A DNA stretch of 64,000 bases, from assembly GCA_039566865.1 (NCBI GenBank), contig CM076953.1, forward strand, positions 372,001 to 436,000, read 5' to 3'. Position numbers and translations under genes: made by a program. Below, piece by piece: positions 43,901-53,500 of this stretch (within the stretch, counting starts at the first letter, position 1; every line of letters starts with the position of its first letter). The notes beneath the pieces are model-generated. The model was not told where the DNA came from. It searched no databases and was given only the letters and a program-made list of their open reading frames with translations. The stretch comes from Aurelia coerulea (taxonomy: Eukaryota; Cnidaria; Scyphozoa; Semaeostomeae; Ulmaridae).

Positions 43901-45569
43901 GCAAATGCATGAAATATTAGCAAAGTAATAGAAGGCAATGACCCTTCGTATGAGAGGAACAAAGTTTATCCATCATGCGCCATGTCATGAGCCAGTCTGC
44001 AAAGTGTAGCAACTACATTTGCACAAAATTTTTTACAAACATCTACTGTATGTGCACACCGATTTTGAACGAGATTTTTGTTCCCTACTTTGAAAACAAA
44101 AGAATCAAAGACCTTGCAAGCGAGCACGCCACTGTTTCATTGGTCTGCACGCACAAGATCTCGTTGAGAACTGGCATACTCTGCAGACTGGTCCATGAGG
44201 AACAGAGAGTAGGAGGGTGCCGATACTCCGGCCACTGGCCGGAACCTGGCCGGAGCCAATAAAAAAATGTAATAAGTGCTTTGGCCGGAGCCAGATTATG
44301 GCCGGAGCACTGGCCGGAGCTAAAACTTTTACCAAGATAGTATTGCAAAGAAATGGCATTAAACCTTCGATTCTGACCTTTCAAGTTGGATTTAACCTGA
44401 TGTAAAGTCCTTCTTTTTCATTTCTATCTTTATATTCAAATAAAAACTTGAAGAACTTAATGATATATTTAAGTTGGGCAATTCTAACAAATCGAAGGAC
44501 CCTTTGAAGCATCTTGACACACAAACAAATTTGGCTAACACACAATTCAACTGATCAGAGCCCCTTGATAAAAGATCTAATTTCTTCAAAAAAATTTCCA
44601 TCAAAACTTTTCTGGCACTTTTTGCATTCTTTTTTTTGCTCCGGCCAGGCTCCGGCCATGCTCCTGCCAGTTTGATCCAAAATGATTTATCAAAAATGTA
44701 AAGTAACCTCTTGAAATTCCGAATTTCTGGTGTAATCTTCCTTGCATTGTTAGACAACTCCTTTGAGACAATCATTTCAGATACTGAGCTTCCAAAATAG
44801 CACACAAAGCTTGAAATTTTAAAGCTAGTATTAACTTTGTGTGCTACTTTGTTTGGAAGTTCAGTATCTGAAATGATGGTCTCAAAGGAGTTGTCTAACA
44901 ATGCAAGGAAGATTACACACCAGAAATCCAGAATGTCTAGAGGTTACTTTACAATTTTGATTAATCATTTTGGATCAAACTGGCCGGAGCTTGGCCGGAG
45001 CTTGGCCGGAGTAGAAAAAAAATGCAAAAAGTGCCAGAATAATCCGGCCACAGCTCCGACCAGGCTCCGGCCAAGCTTCGGCCAGTGGCCGGAGTATCGG
45101 CACCCTCCTCAGAGAGTTCCGGTGTAATTACCTTTTCTACCCAATCAAACATATGTTTTGTTTCAATTGTTTGCTTCATCTGACAAATAAGGATATCGCT
45201 TTTGTCATCAAATTTGTAGAAAAAGCAAGTTTTATCCCAAAGAGAATTCTGATGGACAGTGTTCCCATCTTTGTGAGAGCAGTACGGCCCAGAAACCAGT
45301 CCAACTTTTTCAGTCTTTTCGCTCAAAAGATATGAATCTGTAAATGCTGCTGACACATCATCTGTTGTTATTATCAGTTTGGAAACACCCTGAAAAGCGT
45401 CCTTCGAGCCATCGTCAGCTTTGGGCCTAATTGCAGGAGAAAGTCTGACAACAAATTCATCTTCTGGTTCGATTTCTTCCTCTAAAATTTGTTCATCTTG
45501 CTCTTCCTCAAATTCTAATGCTCTGTTGAATTCTTCATTCACTTCCCAAACACCAAATGGCATCGTCAT
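37931..45569 (-). CDS. PSMG1: Proteasome assembly chaperone 1 (PAC1)
   Basis: Four coding exons in transcript order: 45569-45132, 43561-43372, 38551-38415, 38095-37931 (last exon tentative). They total 930 nt and 309 residues, against about 288 in human. Exon 1 has an acidic N-terminal segment after MTMPFGVWEV and a CFFY...ILICQ stretch; exon 2 has KQVIILTSISKSK and PNLIRDLPSQG; exon 3 has THCQVNEIAAVLYILVTES and VKAFAPILKEESFQDIKK, which match the PSMG1 C-terminal region as I remember it. PSMG1 pairs with PSMG2 to scaffold assembly of the 20S proteasome alpha ring. Phases agree at all junctions. The last exon fits by phase and splice sites but its sequence is poorly conserved. Intron 1 contains an 899-bp transposon and intron 2 a complete GPCR gene on the same strand. 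Confidence 0.85.
39467..41944 (-). CDS. Rhodopsin-like (class A) orphan GPCR with very long third intracellular loop
   Basis: Single-exon frame of 825 residues. The N-terminus has N-glycosylation sequons (NFT, NRT). TM1 is about residues 32-54 (VLNGVIVYLF with the conserved Asn), TM2 about 64-88 (NLCITNLFVGL), TM3 about 104-130, TM4 about 148-171 (SIWVISLL), TM5 about 179-204, TM6 about 738-760 (FIVTWLP), TM7 about 777-800 (NTLIYVLMNDDLR), then a short amphipathic helix with a Cys pair. Between TM5 and TM6 is a hydrophilic loop of roughly 500 residues rich in Ser, Glu and Lys. Unusual points: the TM2 Asp is Asn, the DRY box reads SKLNK, and NPxxY reads NTLIY. No TM3/loop-2 cysteine pair is evident. 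The ligand cannot be inferred. The gene lies wholly inside PSMG1 intron 2 on the same strand. Confidence 0.85.
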   Translation of the reverse strand: MNKMQQGIRNFTGSTINYLPTNRTGMNPIMAKCLLDVAGAVAIVLNGVIVYLFSTTVSMRKDTNLFIYNLCITNLFVGLNAIFQGIIYEMDGLDHEGLKIQNRMLKIALAVRTFLYINSLLHVTTMALSKLNKIMFPTRDGTSKTPKFIYCVLTSIWVISLLMFCVTILLGTLTNHIEEFYGYLVTTSFFVSFVIMALKYVASFKKVMEQIRKVKSGLLKILSNPFARIRILITEISNIGDTSTSNDGRLLSQDEDQPIFRRNSQLASTNLSAADPARSLSLPAAESSDGRKKSAFSKRKSSMQIEICFDEVSDEHPFYRSRSSTMPSIGKYLSPHDKDVGRGYSVKFVLDDQEAMELYANSKTIRCIEDTTVAGSNFGSNVCRRKSVCEVVLKSTKDSEAPVDHCKGETIVTKKQLLQVPAEMPHLNEKGMGIKRMRKGRVHHGTFSSIPEEDCLPVVCLPVVKQPDASDSVLLKINAEELGSSSSLYNTSEQNEGTVDSTTHYRLSPSPQREEKFLVEPDNLSTLSKIKPNVDSLLMKDLFGCATSHKGEREFDMDRCDSSEKNIDERKELVSTNETTKPRIMLTSIDNTTISLDEEKSVISFIRNQFMKRKTEIKEIVGFLKDRFVAGFEEDEVCIVNEKTGIDDLTELIPDTSKSKDSKSEWNGSSALQENSQNSFATQENSSIVSAAHEQPSQTESENTAAQILKGNPIRKFLISKTAKLKTDLRSLLCSLAVSLAFIVTWLPRSMRACGYLSNNPILSSPMLSNVADIIVANGAVFNTLIYVLMNDDLRLDIKKRLLQIFCCKQPRRQSDGLIDNNDIL
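43171..43320. mobile_element. Degenerate AGACC/TAGCTATTCT-family MITE fragment
   Basis: AGACCCTCTTTAACTATTCT followed by CAAACAATAGTTTTATACAT and a GTGTGCAACATTGATTGAAG segment parallels the family copies at 14662, 49628 and 54655. It lies in PSMG1 intron 2. Confidence 0.45.
44211..45109. mobile_element. 899-bp palindromic non-autonomous hAT-like transposon
   Basis: Terminal inverted repeats AGGAGGGTGCCGATACTCC... at the left and the exact complement at the right, flanked by the 8-bp direct repeat CAGAGAGT (44203-44210 and 45110-45117). Subterminal GGCCGGAGC motifs are repeated many times. The inner part is a second long palindrome (arms about 44605-44811 and 44838-45046) centred near 44826. 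Eight-bp target duplications are typical of hAT elements. No transposase is present. It begins 22 nt into PSMG1 intron 1. Confidence 0.9.
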
Positions 45570-45983
45570 TATGATAAAAAAATTGTTAGATGTCTATTTA
45601 TTGCAGATTTATAGCAGATAGCAGAAGATTTCTTCAGTGTTTATTTTCAGCCACCATTTTGTTCATTTTGAATTTGCTTCTGTTCCATACTAGCCTCGTT
45701 CTTAATACATGACGTCACTTTTTCGAGCATAGCGAAAAACAAATTTGCGACCAAATTCTTGCACAAGAACGGTCTTTGATAAGCAAAGATAAATCAGTAT
45801 AGCGGAGTATTTGTATCAAGCCATTCCTTGATAATAAAACTGGACGATTTTTGAAGCTTTTACCAATTTCTTTGAAATTTGAAGAAGTTAAAAGTTGTGG
45901 CCATTTTAGTTTCACCTCTTTCTGAGTAAACATTCTGTTAATCTCGATATCACGTGCAAACATGCTTCATTATCATTTTCAAA
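45570..45983. promoter_or_regulatory. Shared bidirectional promoter region of PSMG1 and RRP1
   Basis: About 414 bp separates the start codons of two divergent genes, PSMG1 (-) and RRP1 (+). The spacing makes a common promoter likely, as is frequent for housekeeping pairs. No TATA box can be asserted. Confidence 0.55.
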
Positions 45984-48098
45984 ATGGCTTCTCCAAAGAA
46001 CGGCGGCAAAGAACATGGCTCCATTGAAATATATTTCGCGAAGAAGCTTGCTAACAATGACAAGAAAATACGTGATCGCGCAGTGCGTCGAATGAAGGCT
46101 TGGTTGTCTACAAGAGAAGGTGAATCGATGACAAGCTTAGATGTGATGAAATTATGGAAGGGCCTATTTTATTGCATGTGGTTTTCCGATAAACCACTGG
46201 TCCAAGAAGATCTAGCACAGGCGCTTGCAAATTTACTTCATGCTCTAAAGGACAGCGTTGCAGTGTTTAAGCTTATTGAGGGATTCTTCATGACAATGGG
46301 TCGTGAATGGCATGGTATAGATAGGCTAAGGCTGGACAAATTCTACATGCTAGTCAGAAAAATGTTGAAAGAGATTTTTGAATATTTGCAAAAGAAGAAA
46401 TGGAACGAAGCCGAAATTGCGGGGATAACAGATGTTTTTACCAATGGGCCATGCAGTATTTCATCTGAGAAATTTGCAGATGGAATTAAGATGTTTGTTG
46501 CAGAAACATTTCTTGATGAACTCGCAAAAGTTACAGCAGAAGGGAAACCAACTCCTCAAACTGTATCAAAGCTTATTGACCCATTTTTAATCCTTTGGGC
46601 TCAGACTCAAAATATTTTGGTCTTCAGATCGATAGAAAGTTCTATTTTGAGAAAATTGCTGCCAACAAGTGAAGACAAAATTGATGACTTGGAAGCTGAT
46701 TGCTCAAGAGTTGCAGAAAGAGTTTTTGAGCTGGCAAGCAAACCAGAAGTGTCAACAAAGGCAAGAAAAGTTTTATTCAAATACTCAAAGTTGTACAAAG
46801 AAGCAGCTTTGTTGAAAGAACAAGAATCAAATGTTGCTGTTGCTGCTGAGGAGCAAGAAGAGGAGTCAAAATCAAAAAGGAAGAAATCAAAAAAAAGAAA
46901 GTTGACAAAGGAAGAGAAAGCAGTTGAGAAAGAAACGGGAAAGAAAAAGAAAGCAAAGAAACAGCCAGAACAAAATGTTAGAAAAGATGATGAAATCAAG
47001 CTTGATGAAAATGATAAATCTGTTAACATAGCAGAAGAAACATCAAGTGTTGTATCTACAAAGGAAAAGAAAACGAGAAAGAAAGAAAAGGCAGTGTCCA
47101 AGGAAGGAGATGAAAAACCTGATGCTCGCAAATTAGATGCTGTTGATGGTGAAGCTGAAGCATCTGATAACACTGCAAAAGAAGCATTGAGTTTTTCTCT
47201 GAAGAAGGAAAGTAGGAAGAAAAAGAAAGAAGGTAAGAAACAGCGACAAGAAAATGATGCAAAAATTGATGGTACCATACTGGATGAAGATAATAACAAA
47301 GTTGCGATATCCACTTCGACAACAGAAGAGACAATGAATGTTGAATCAAAGAAAGAGAAAAAAAAGAAAAAGAAACAAGAAAAGGAATTACCTCAAGAAA
47401 GCACTGGGAATGGTGACAAGAAAGCTGATGATGTTGATGGTGAAGCTGCTAATGGAAATACTTCATTAATGGACAACAATGGGGAATCATCTTTCAGCAT
47501 CATAAGCACATCACAAACAAATGATTCAAATGATTTAAATGATTCAAATGTAGATGATGTTGTACAGCAGCTTGATTTTGATTCATCATTTGCCATTGGG
47601 ACAGAGGGAAAGAAGGAAAAGAAAGGTAAAAGAAATAAGAGGAAAGCAGGTGGAAACGAAGCTGCTATGGTTTCAGAGAAACAGCCTGATGAGGCCGTGC
47701 TAGAGAAACAATCCAAAGAAAGTTTTGATGACACCACAGTGCAGAGCCAATCAAATGTAGATGATGTTGACATACAACAACAGACAAGAGAAGATCATAG
47801 AGAAGGAGAAAATGATGTTTCATCAAAACCTGCAATTAAGAAGACCAAGAAAGTGTCAAAGAGTGCAACTGTCCGTAGAAGTAAAAGAGTAATTGAGAGG
47901 AAGGAGATGTCAAAAGAGGATACAGAAACACCTTCAAGTAAAAAGAAGAAAGTTATTTTTGAACTTTCAAGGAACGCTGTTACTTCCATATCCAACTTGA
48001 AAATCAGCCCTGCTGTTGTCTTCACTCCTGATCAGAAACCAAGCAAAGGCGTTTTGAAGACATCATCAAAAAGGAGAAGGGCTTCTGACTTTTTTTAA
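45984..48098 (+). CDS. RRP1: Ribosomal RNA processing protein 1 (RRP1/Nop52 family)
   Basis: Intronless frame of 704 residues from MASPKNGG; an in-frame ATG at 45954 would add ten residues but the Nop52 domain begins just after the later start. The N-terminal domain carries family signatures: RDRAVRRMKAWLS, LWKGLFYCMWFSDKPL, REWHGIDRLRLDKFYMLVR and FLDELAKV. The rest is a long low-complexity tail with many KKKK/acidic blocks. The end has KKVIFELSRN, an RVxF-type PP1-docking motif as in vertebrate RRP1B, then PDQKPSKGVLKT and a final RRRASDFF. The family acts in the nucleolus in 27S pre-rRNA processing for the large subunit. A likely poly(A) signal AATAAA is at about 48355. Absence of introns is unlike DDX18, SDR, PSMG1 and EED in this window. 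Confidence 0.93.
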   Translation: MASPKNGGKEHGSIEIYFAKKLANNDKKIRDRAVRRMKAWLSTREGESMTSLDVMKLWKGLFYCMWFSDKPLVQEDLAQALANLLHALKDSVAVFKLIEGFFMTMGREWHGIDRLRLDKFYMLVRKMLKEIFEYLQKKKWNEAEIAGITDVFTNGPCSISSEKFADGIKMFVAETFLDELAKVTAEGKPTPQTVSKLIDPFLILWAQTQNILVFRSIESSILRKLLPTSEDKIDDLEADCSRVAERVFELASKPEVSTKARKVLFKYSKLYKEAALLKEQESNVAVAAEEQEEESKSKRKKSKKRKLTKEEKAVEKETGKKKKAKKQPEQNVRKDDEIKLDENDKSVNIAEETSSVVSTKEKKTRKKEKAVSKEGDEKPDARKLDAVDGEAEASDNTAKEALSFSLKKESRKKKKEGKKQRQENDAKIDGTILDEDNNKVAISTSTTEETMNVESKKEKKKKKKQEKELPQESTGNGDKKADDVDGEAANGNTSLMDNNGESSFSIISTSQTNDSNDLNDSNVDDVVQQLDFDSSFAIGTEGKKEKKGKRNKRKAGGNEAAMVSEKQPDEAVLEKQSKESFDDTTVQSQSNVDDVDIQQQTREDHREGENDVSSKPAIKKTKKVSKSATVRRSKRVIERKEMSKEDTETPSSKKKKVIFELSRNAVTSISNLKISPAVVFTPDQKPSKGVLKTSSKRRRASDFF

Positions 48099-48866
48099 TT
48101 TCTTTGGCTGAGCATAGAAACATGTAAACATTTGTTTGATGAAGTGTTGATATCAAAAGGAAGCTAGCGTGTAACAAATCAACAATTATTTTATCAGTTT
48201 CATCTGTCTGCCTCACTTCTTATTGGGTATCGAGTAGGGCTATCATTTGTCATTTATACTACCGGTGCGCCAAAATGAACTTCACATTTTTGACAGCCAA
48301 CTACAGGACAATTTTCTATTTCTTGCACTTCCAAATTTTTAGATATCAAATTGAAATAAAGCTAACAGAGTTATTTATTCCAACCTTTGTTGAGAGAAAT
48401 TTGACAAATGATTGGACTGCAAAGGCAAACAGTTTTGTTGTAGTTGGTTGCTGAAGAAGTGAAATTCATTATTGTACATGATTTGATTGATTACATGAGT
48501 TCTTTGTTCCCCTGTGTTTCTCTTGACTTAGTTGATCAGTCTAGTACGTGATATGATCAAAGTAGCAGATTGTTCTTTGTTAAAATAATGACTTTATTAT
48601 TACCAAAATGACTTACTTTAATTTTTCACTCACATGAATGTTGTTCTCTCAAATATTGTTCAGTTTTATTTACAAAATTACAAAGTGCCGTTGTGCTACT
48701 GTTTTTGAATGGTTCATGCCATGTGATTGACAGAAACTCAATCAATTTGTAGCAACCAAGGAATTCACAACTGCAGTTCAGTAACAGTTCTTGCCTTTTT
48801 CTGACATTCCTCTGGCATGAAAAGAAAGCAAAATGTTCCTTTGGGTTTCTTCCTTTTCTTAACAAA
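48099..48866. other. Convergent 3' regions of RRP1 and EED
   Basis: Non-coding. AATAAA on the + strand at about 48355 fits RRP1. On the - strand AATAAA at 48593-48598 fits EED, 270 bp past its stop. No other gene is seen. Confidence 0.6.
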
Positions 48867-50528
48867 TCAATTTGATTGCTTGTCCCATCTCCAAACTGTT
48901 CCATCATCACAGACTGAAACCAGAATACTACAAGAAGAGAAAATAACCAAATATATGACCAAAAGCTAAATCATAAATGGATCTTTTAGCTATTCTACAG
49001 AAGAGCCTGTACCAAACGATATTGTTATACATTTTACGAACGAGTGACGTCAGAGTTTATTGTGCACATTCAAAAATTCTTCAAAATGTAAGCTTGGGGC
49101 TCAAACCTTGAAAAAGGCGGGTGCAAAATTGAATAACTTTTTTCTTTGAATTGAATGACTTGAAATGAACTCAGGGTACTTAGCTGTAAATCTGTCGCAG
49201 AATTTTTTGGTATCAAGATTGGTTTGAAAATGGTAGCATTTGAATGATTTTTGCAAGAACTCATGGACAATTTTGAAAAAATGAAAATTATCCTAAATCA
49301 ATAGTGGAAATGATAAAATGTTCAAGAAAATCGTGGTTTATATATGGTGGCAACAACAAGAAATATGTAGCTCTTCTGGTTTTGGATTTAGATATGATGA
49401 AGCCACAGCCTCTAATATAAGAAATTGCACCATTTTGAAACAAATCAAGATATCAAAAAATTTCCACGGCAGATTTACAGCAAAGTCCCCTAAGTTCCCT
49501 TCAAGAACCTTAAATTCGAAGGAAAATGCAATAGAATTTTACACCCACTCTTTTAAAGAATTGAGCCATATGCTTCGAATGTATAAAAATATCATTCGAT
49601 TCAGATTCTTTTTTAGAATAGCTAAAAAGACCTTTTAGCTATTCTGAAACGAATCAGAATCGAACGACATTTTGTAGAATTTCGAATGCGCACCATGGTA
49701 ATAGAAGCTCTAACGCCACTCGATCGAACCTCGCGTATAAAAATGTACAAAAATAACGTTCGACCCAGGCTCTTTTGTAAAATAGCTAAAAGGTCTGTTG
49801 TCTTGAGGAGGTTTTATATGACAATAACTATTTAGGGCGCATGAGTCACAAAATGCAGGCAACAACTAAAAGGAAGCATCAAGTTAGAATTCTTCTTTCA
49901 CAGTGAAATTTTCGCTCTGACTCAAACAAAGTGGCAGCTAGTGAGAGCTCATAACGAGCCAGCAACGCGAAGTATCATTTCTCAAGAAAGAAGTTCTTAC
50001 TAATTTTCCTTGAAAATGAAAATCATTTACGCCAAATGTGTATGAGACTTTGGTTGGGAAATGATTTACCCCCCTGCCATGATAAAATGTTGAGCAACGA
50101 AAAAGCTTTCAACATGGAAGAAGGTACGAAAATTAGCAAGAAGCAGTCCAAAAACTGTGAGAAAATCTCGATACAGTATGAAGTACACACAAAACACAAG
50201 AGAACGAATGTGGGATAGGAATAACTATTACCTGGCATCTTTATTGAAACATGTCTGTCTTATCGTTGTTGTGCATTTTGGATGAGCCAGGGGTATACAC
50301 CTGTGGAAAAGTACAGAACGTATGACAACAACTGATCCCTTTTCGAAAAATCTTTGCCATGAAAAAATTGGAAAGTAAATAGTGATAAAGCCAAGGACGA
50401 GGTAATCAAAATAAAAAGCTAAAGGGTCTGTCTCGAGCTAAATGTCAGGTGAAAATGTCCACAAATAAAACAATCGCTAAAAATGGTTAACATGGGTAAT
50501 CTGGAGTTATCGCAAATCTCACAAAAAA

Positions 50529-50571
<43 letters not shown>

Positions 50572-53500
50572 GATTGATTTGGGACATACTTCGATGCGAA
50601 CAGGAACAAGCTCTCTCATTAATAAGACAAAATAATATTCCAGCACGGCACGGTGATTCTATGAACAAATTGCTAGAATGAATCGTCAAATAAGAGATTT
50701 ATCAAAAATCTCCAAAAATGTTCTGTAATTAAGAAATTTCTTGAGACTCTTCAAATACAATAAAATTTGACATACTTTGCATTAGCAGGTTGATTGACAT
50801 CCAAATCCCAAATGAAAATCTTTCCAGTTTGATTTCCAACTGCCAGGAGCTTGACAGAAAATGAAATAATATTGTCAACTTTCTCGAAATGTTTTGAATT
50901 TGTAAGGACATCGTTTCCTTTAATATAGCTATTGGCTTCAGACAGCTATTGACACAATCATGAGCAACAAGGAAGTGGCATGCTTCCAGGAGGGAGCAGT
51001 GACAAAGAAGAGTTATTAGTTCTTAGAAAACTTCAAGAATCACTCTATTGATTGCAATAGGATTCACGATTGAGAATTAAAATATCAGAAGATTGTGCGA
51101 TTATATAACAAATAGTGCCTAACAGCTGAATAATTAACAAGAAAGACGATTGAATATTCTAAGAAAGACGTGGAAACGTCTCAGCTCCCCCTTAACTAGT
51201 GAGGGGGAAGGCAGAGACAATCCTTCTCTCCTGGTCCCAATGCCCCCTTTCCTAGTGAATGGCATAAGGGGAATAATTCTTGGACAGTGTAGAAATACTT
51301 GCTTAAGTCTTACCTTGAGATTGTAATCTAGTGCAAATTTGATAAACCAAATATCACATTGACTGAACTCGAATCTGGAAAATAAATTTTAATAACAACA
51401 ATTAAGTTTGAGATGCATTTTCATCATCAGTCTGAATAAAAGAGAAGAAAAGGATGACTGAGACAACAGCAGGAAACCTTAAAAGGGCTGTACAAGCTAA
51501 ACTTCCAAAAATCCTAAACTTTCTCCCCCTAATGCAGGCAAGTCGCAGCAGATATATTGCAAATGAAGATGTTTTCTACATGTTTGAGGCCCGTAGAATT
51601 CGCCAGTGCAATCAGATTTTTCATGCCATCAACGATTATAAAGATACAGCTGGATTCTGAGCGATGAGTTTGAAATTTCATTTTCATTTCATTTTAATTT
51701 CTTTAAGCACGGTAACCCCGTCAATCGATAGATTGCTTTTCAGGGGGCCGTGCATAAAACATGTGTTTAGCCTAAACACACGAAAGGCAACAGGGAGGCT
51801 AAAGAAATTGTGGGACACGCGCCAAGAAGAGAGGAATTTCTCATTGAATTTTGATGATATTGGCCAGCTGATCTTTATCTTTGTTTACAAAAATCTTGTG
51901 CAGCCCCTATAACTTCATTAAAATCTTCGGAACGAGGATGACGGAAATAAACATCTTCTTTCAATTCATGACTGAAAAGACGAGTGAAAATAAAGAATCA
52001 CGTGATCGATGACACAGCGAATGAAGTGCTGAAGTGCTGCAAGAATGATCTCAACATAAAAACGTTGACATACTTGTGAAGAATTGATACTCCTGTCTCT
52101 GATTCATGTTTCTAAAACAAACAATACAAAATTAACAACATTGAACATTACAGTATCATCGATAATTGAAATCAAATAACGTAGTGCCTTCAACTAATTT
52201 TGTTAGTGATTTGAGTTTGAAATAAAACGTCGTACCTTTTGGAGTAGTTTTTCCATCTTCAATTTTGCAACATTGAACTGATTTACAGTATCATCGATAA
52301 TTGAAATCAAATAACGTAGTGCCTTCAACTAATTTTGTTAGTGATTTGAGTTTGAAATAAAACGTCGTACCTTTTGGAGTAGTTTTTCCATCTTCAATTT
52401 TGGCTTCCAGAGAACAACTTTGTTGTCACATGACTGTAAACAGAAATTGATAAATTAATTTAACTCATAAATTGATAAGGTTTACCATGAAATATCATAA
52501 CTAGTCTGATAAATAACAAACGGTGGTGCACTCGCAAAATCATTCAGCAACGCTTTTATAGTTGATTAATTTTCAATGAGGCTGTCTGCGAGGTTTCCAG
52601 TGAAGATCATCAGAAAAATGATACCAAAAGTGCAGGACAAAGACAGTTGTACATAACTGTAAATTATCTGAACACAAACTGAAGTTTCACGTATGGTTAA
52701 GCCTAGACGATAAACAAATGGACACCATTCATCAAATCAAGCTTCATCTTCCAAAAGAACAACTCAGAATCAGTTTGACAGAAAGTGAAAAATTAAGAGG
52801 GGATTACCTTTGATAATATGAGGTCGCCATACCATCGAACACAATCAACATAATTCCTGTGAATGTCTCTTGTGGAAAAAGCTGGGTAGTGAACATTCAG
52901 GGGTAGAAAATTCCTGAAAATGTAGACAAAAGATAAGTTGACTCATTGATTGAAAATCAAGGATCAAAAATTTGAAAACCAACTTGCTATGATTTTGAGA
53001 GAGACTTTCAAATTTGTTTTGCTTAAGAATTACAAATATCTAATTTCGTTGCAAAACAGTATGATGAATCACTTCTCGAAGCAACATTTTAAGACGTAGA
53101 GTTCTTGCTGCTGTCGTTATCCTGAAAATATTGTGTACAAGGAAAATATCTGGTAAAAAGTCCCATATTTCAATAACGAACCTGGTTTCCGATGATGGTT
53201 CATATTTGAATGATTTTTCAATGTGCTGTAAAAAAACGAGGGCTATCATCTAGGGAAAATATTGGAACTGACATTAAAAGGGAAAGAAGCCCAAACACGA
53301 CTCCTGCGAACGTCAGACTTTATTCCAAATAGGTTCATTGTCACTACTATTATCATTATAATTTCATTTCGTGTTGGCAACTTACAATAGCTAAAATGAA
53401 AAGCAAAAATATCTACAATCCGAGCTAATTCAAGACAACCAACTGATAGGATACAAATAAATGGTTAAAGAAAATCTTTCAGAGAATCAACAATTATGTG

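Noticed and set aside
44085..45127. Several frames of 84-169 residues on both strands near PSMG1 exon 1
   Set aside because: They lie in the palindromic hAT-like element and mirror each other; only the PSMG1 exon part (45132-45569) is real coding.
45954..45983. Upstream ATG adding ten residues to RRP1
   Set aside because: The added residues are hydrophobic and unlike the family start; the next ATG gives a more typical N-terminus. The choice is not certain.
46607..48025. Ser/Phe-rich frames antisense to RRP1
   Set aside because: Low-complexity shadows of the lysine/glutamate-rich RRP1 tail.
51454..51912. Two adjacent plus-strand frames in an EED intron
   Set aside because: Short, interrupted by stops, and surrounded by repeat-like sequence; probably a decayed mobile element, kept only as an unidentified repeat.
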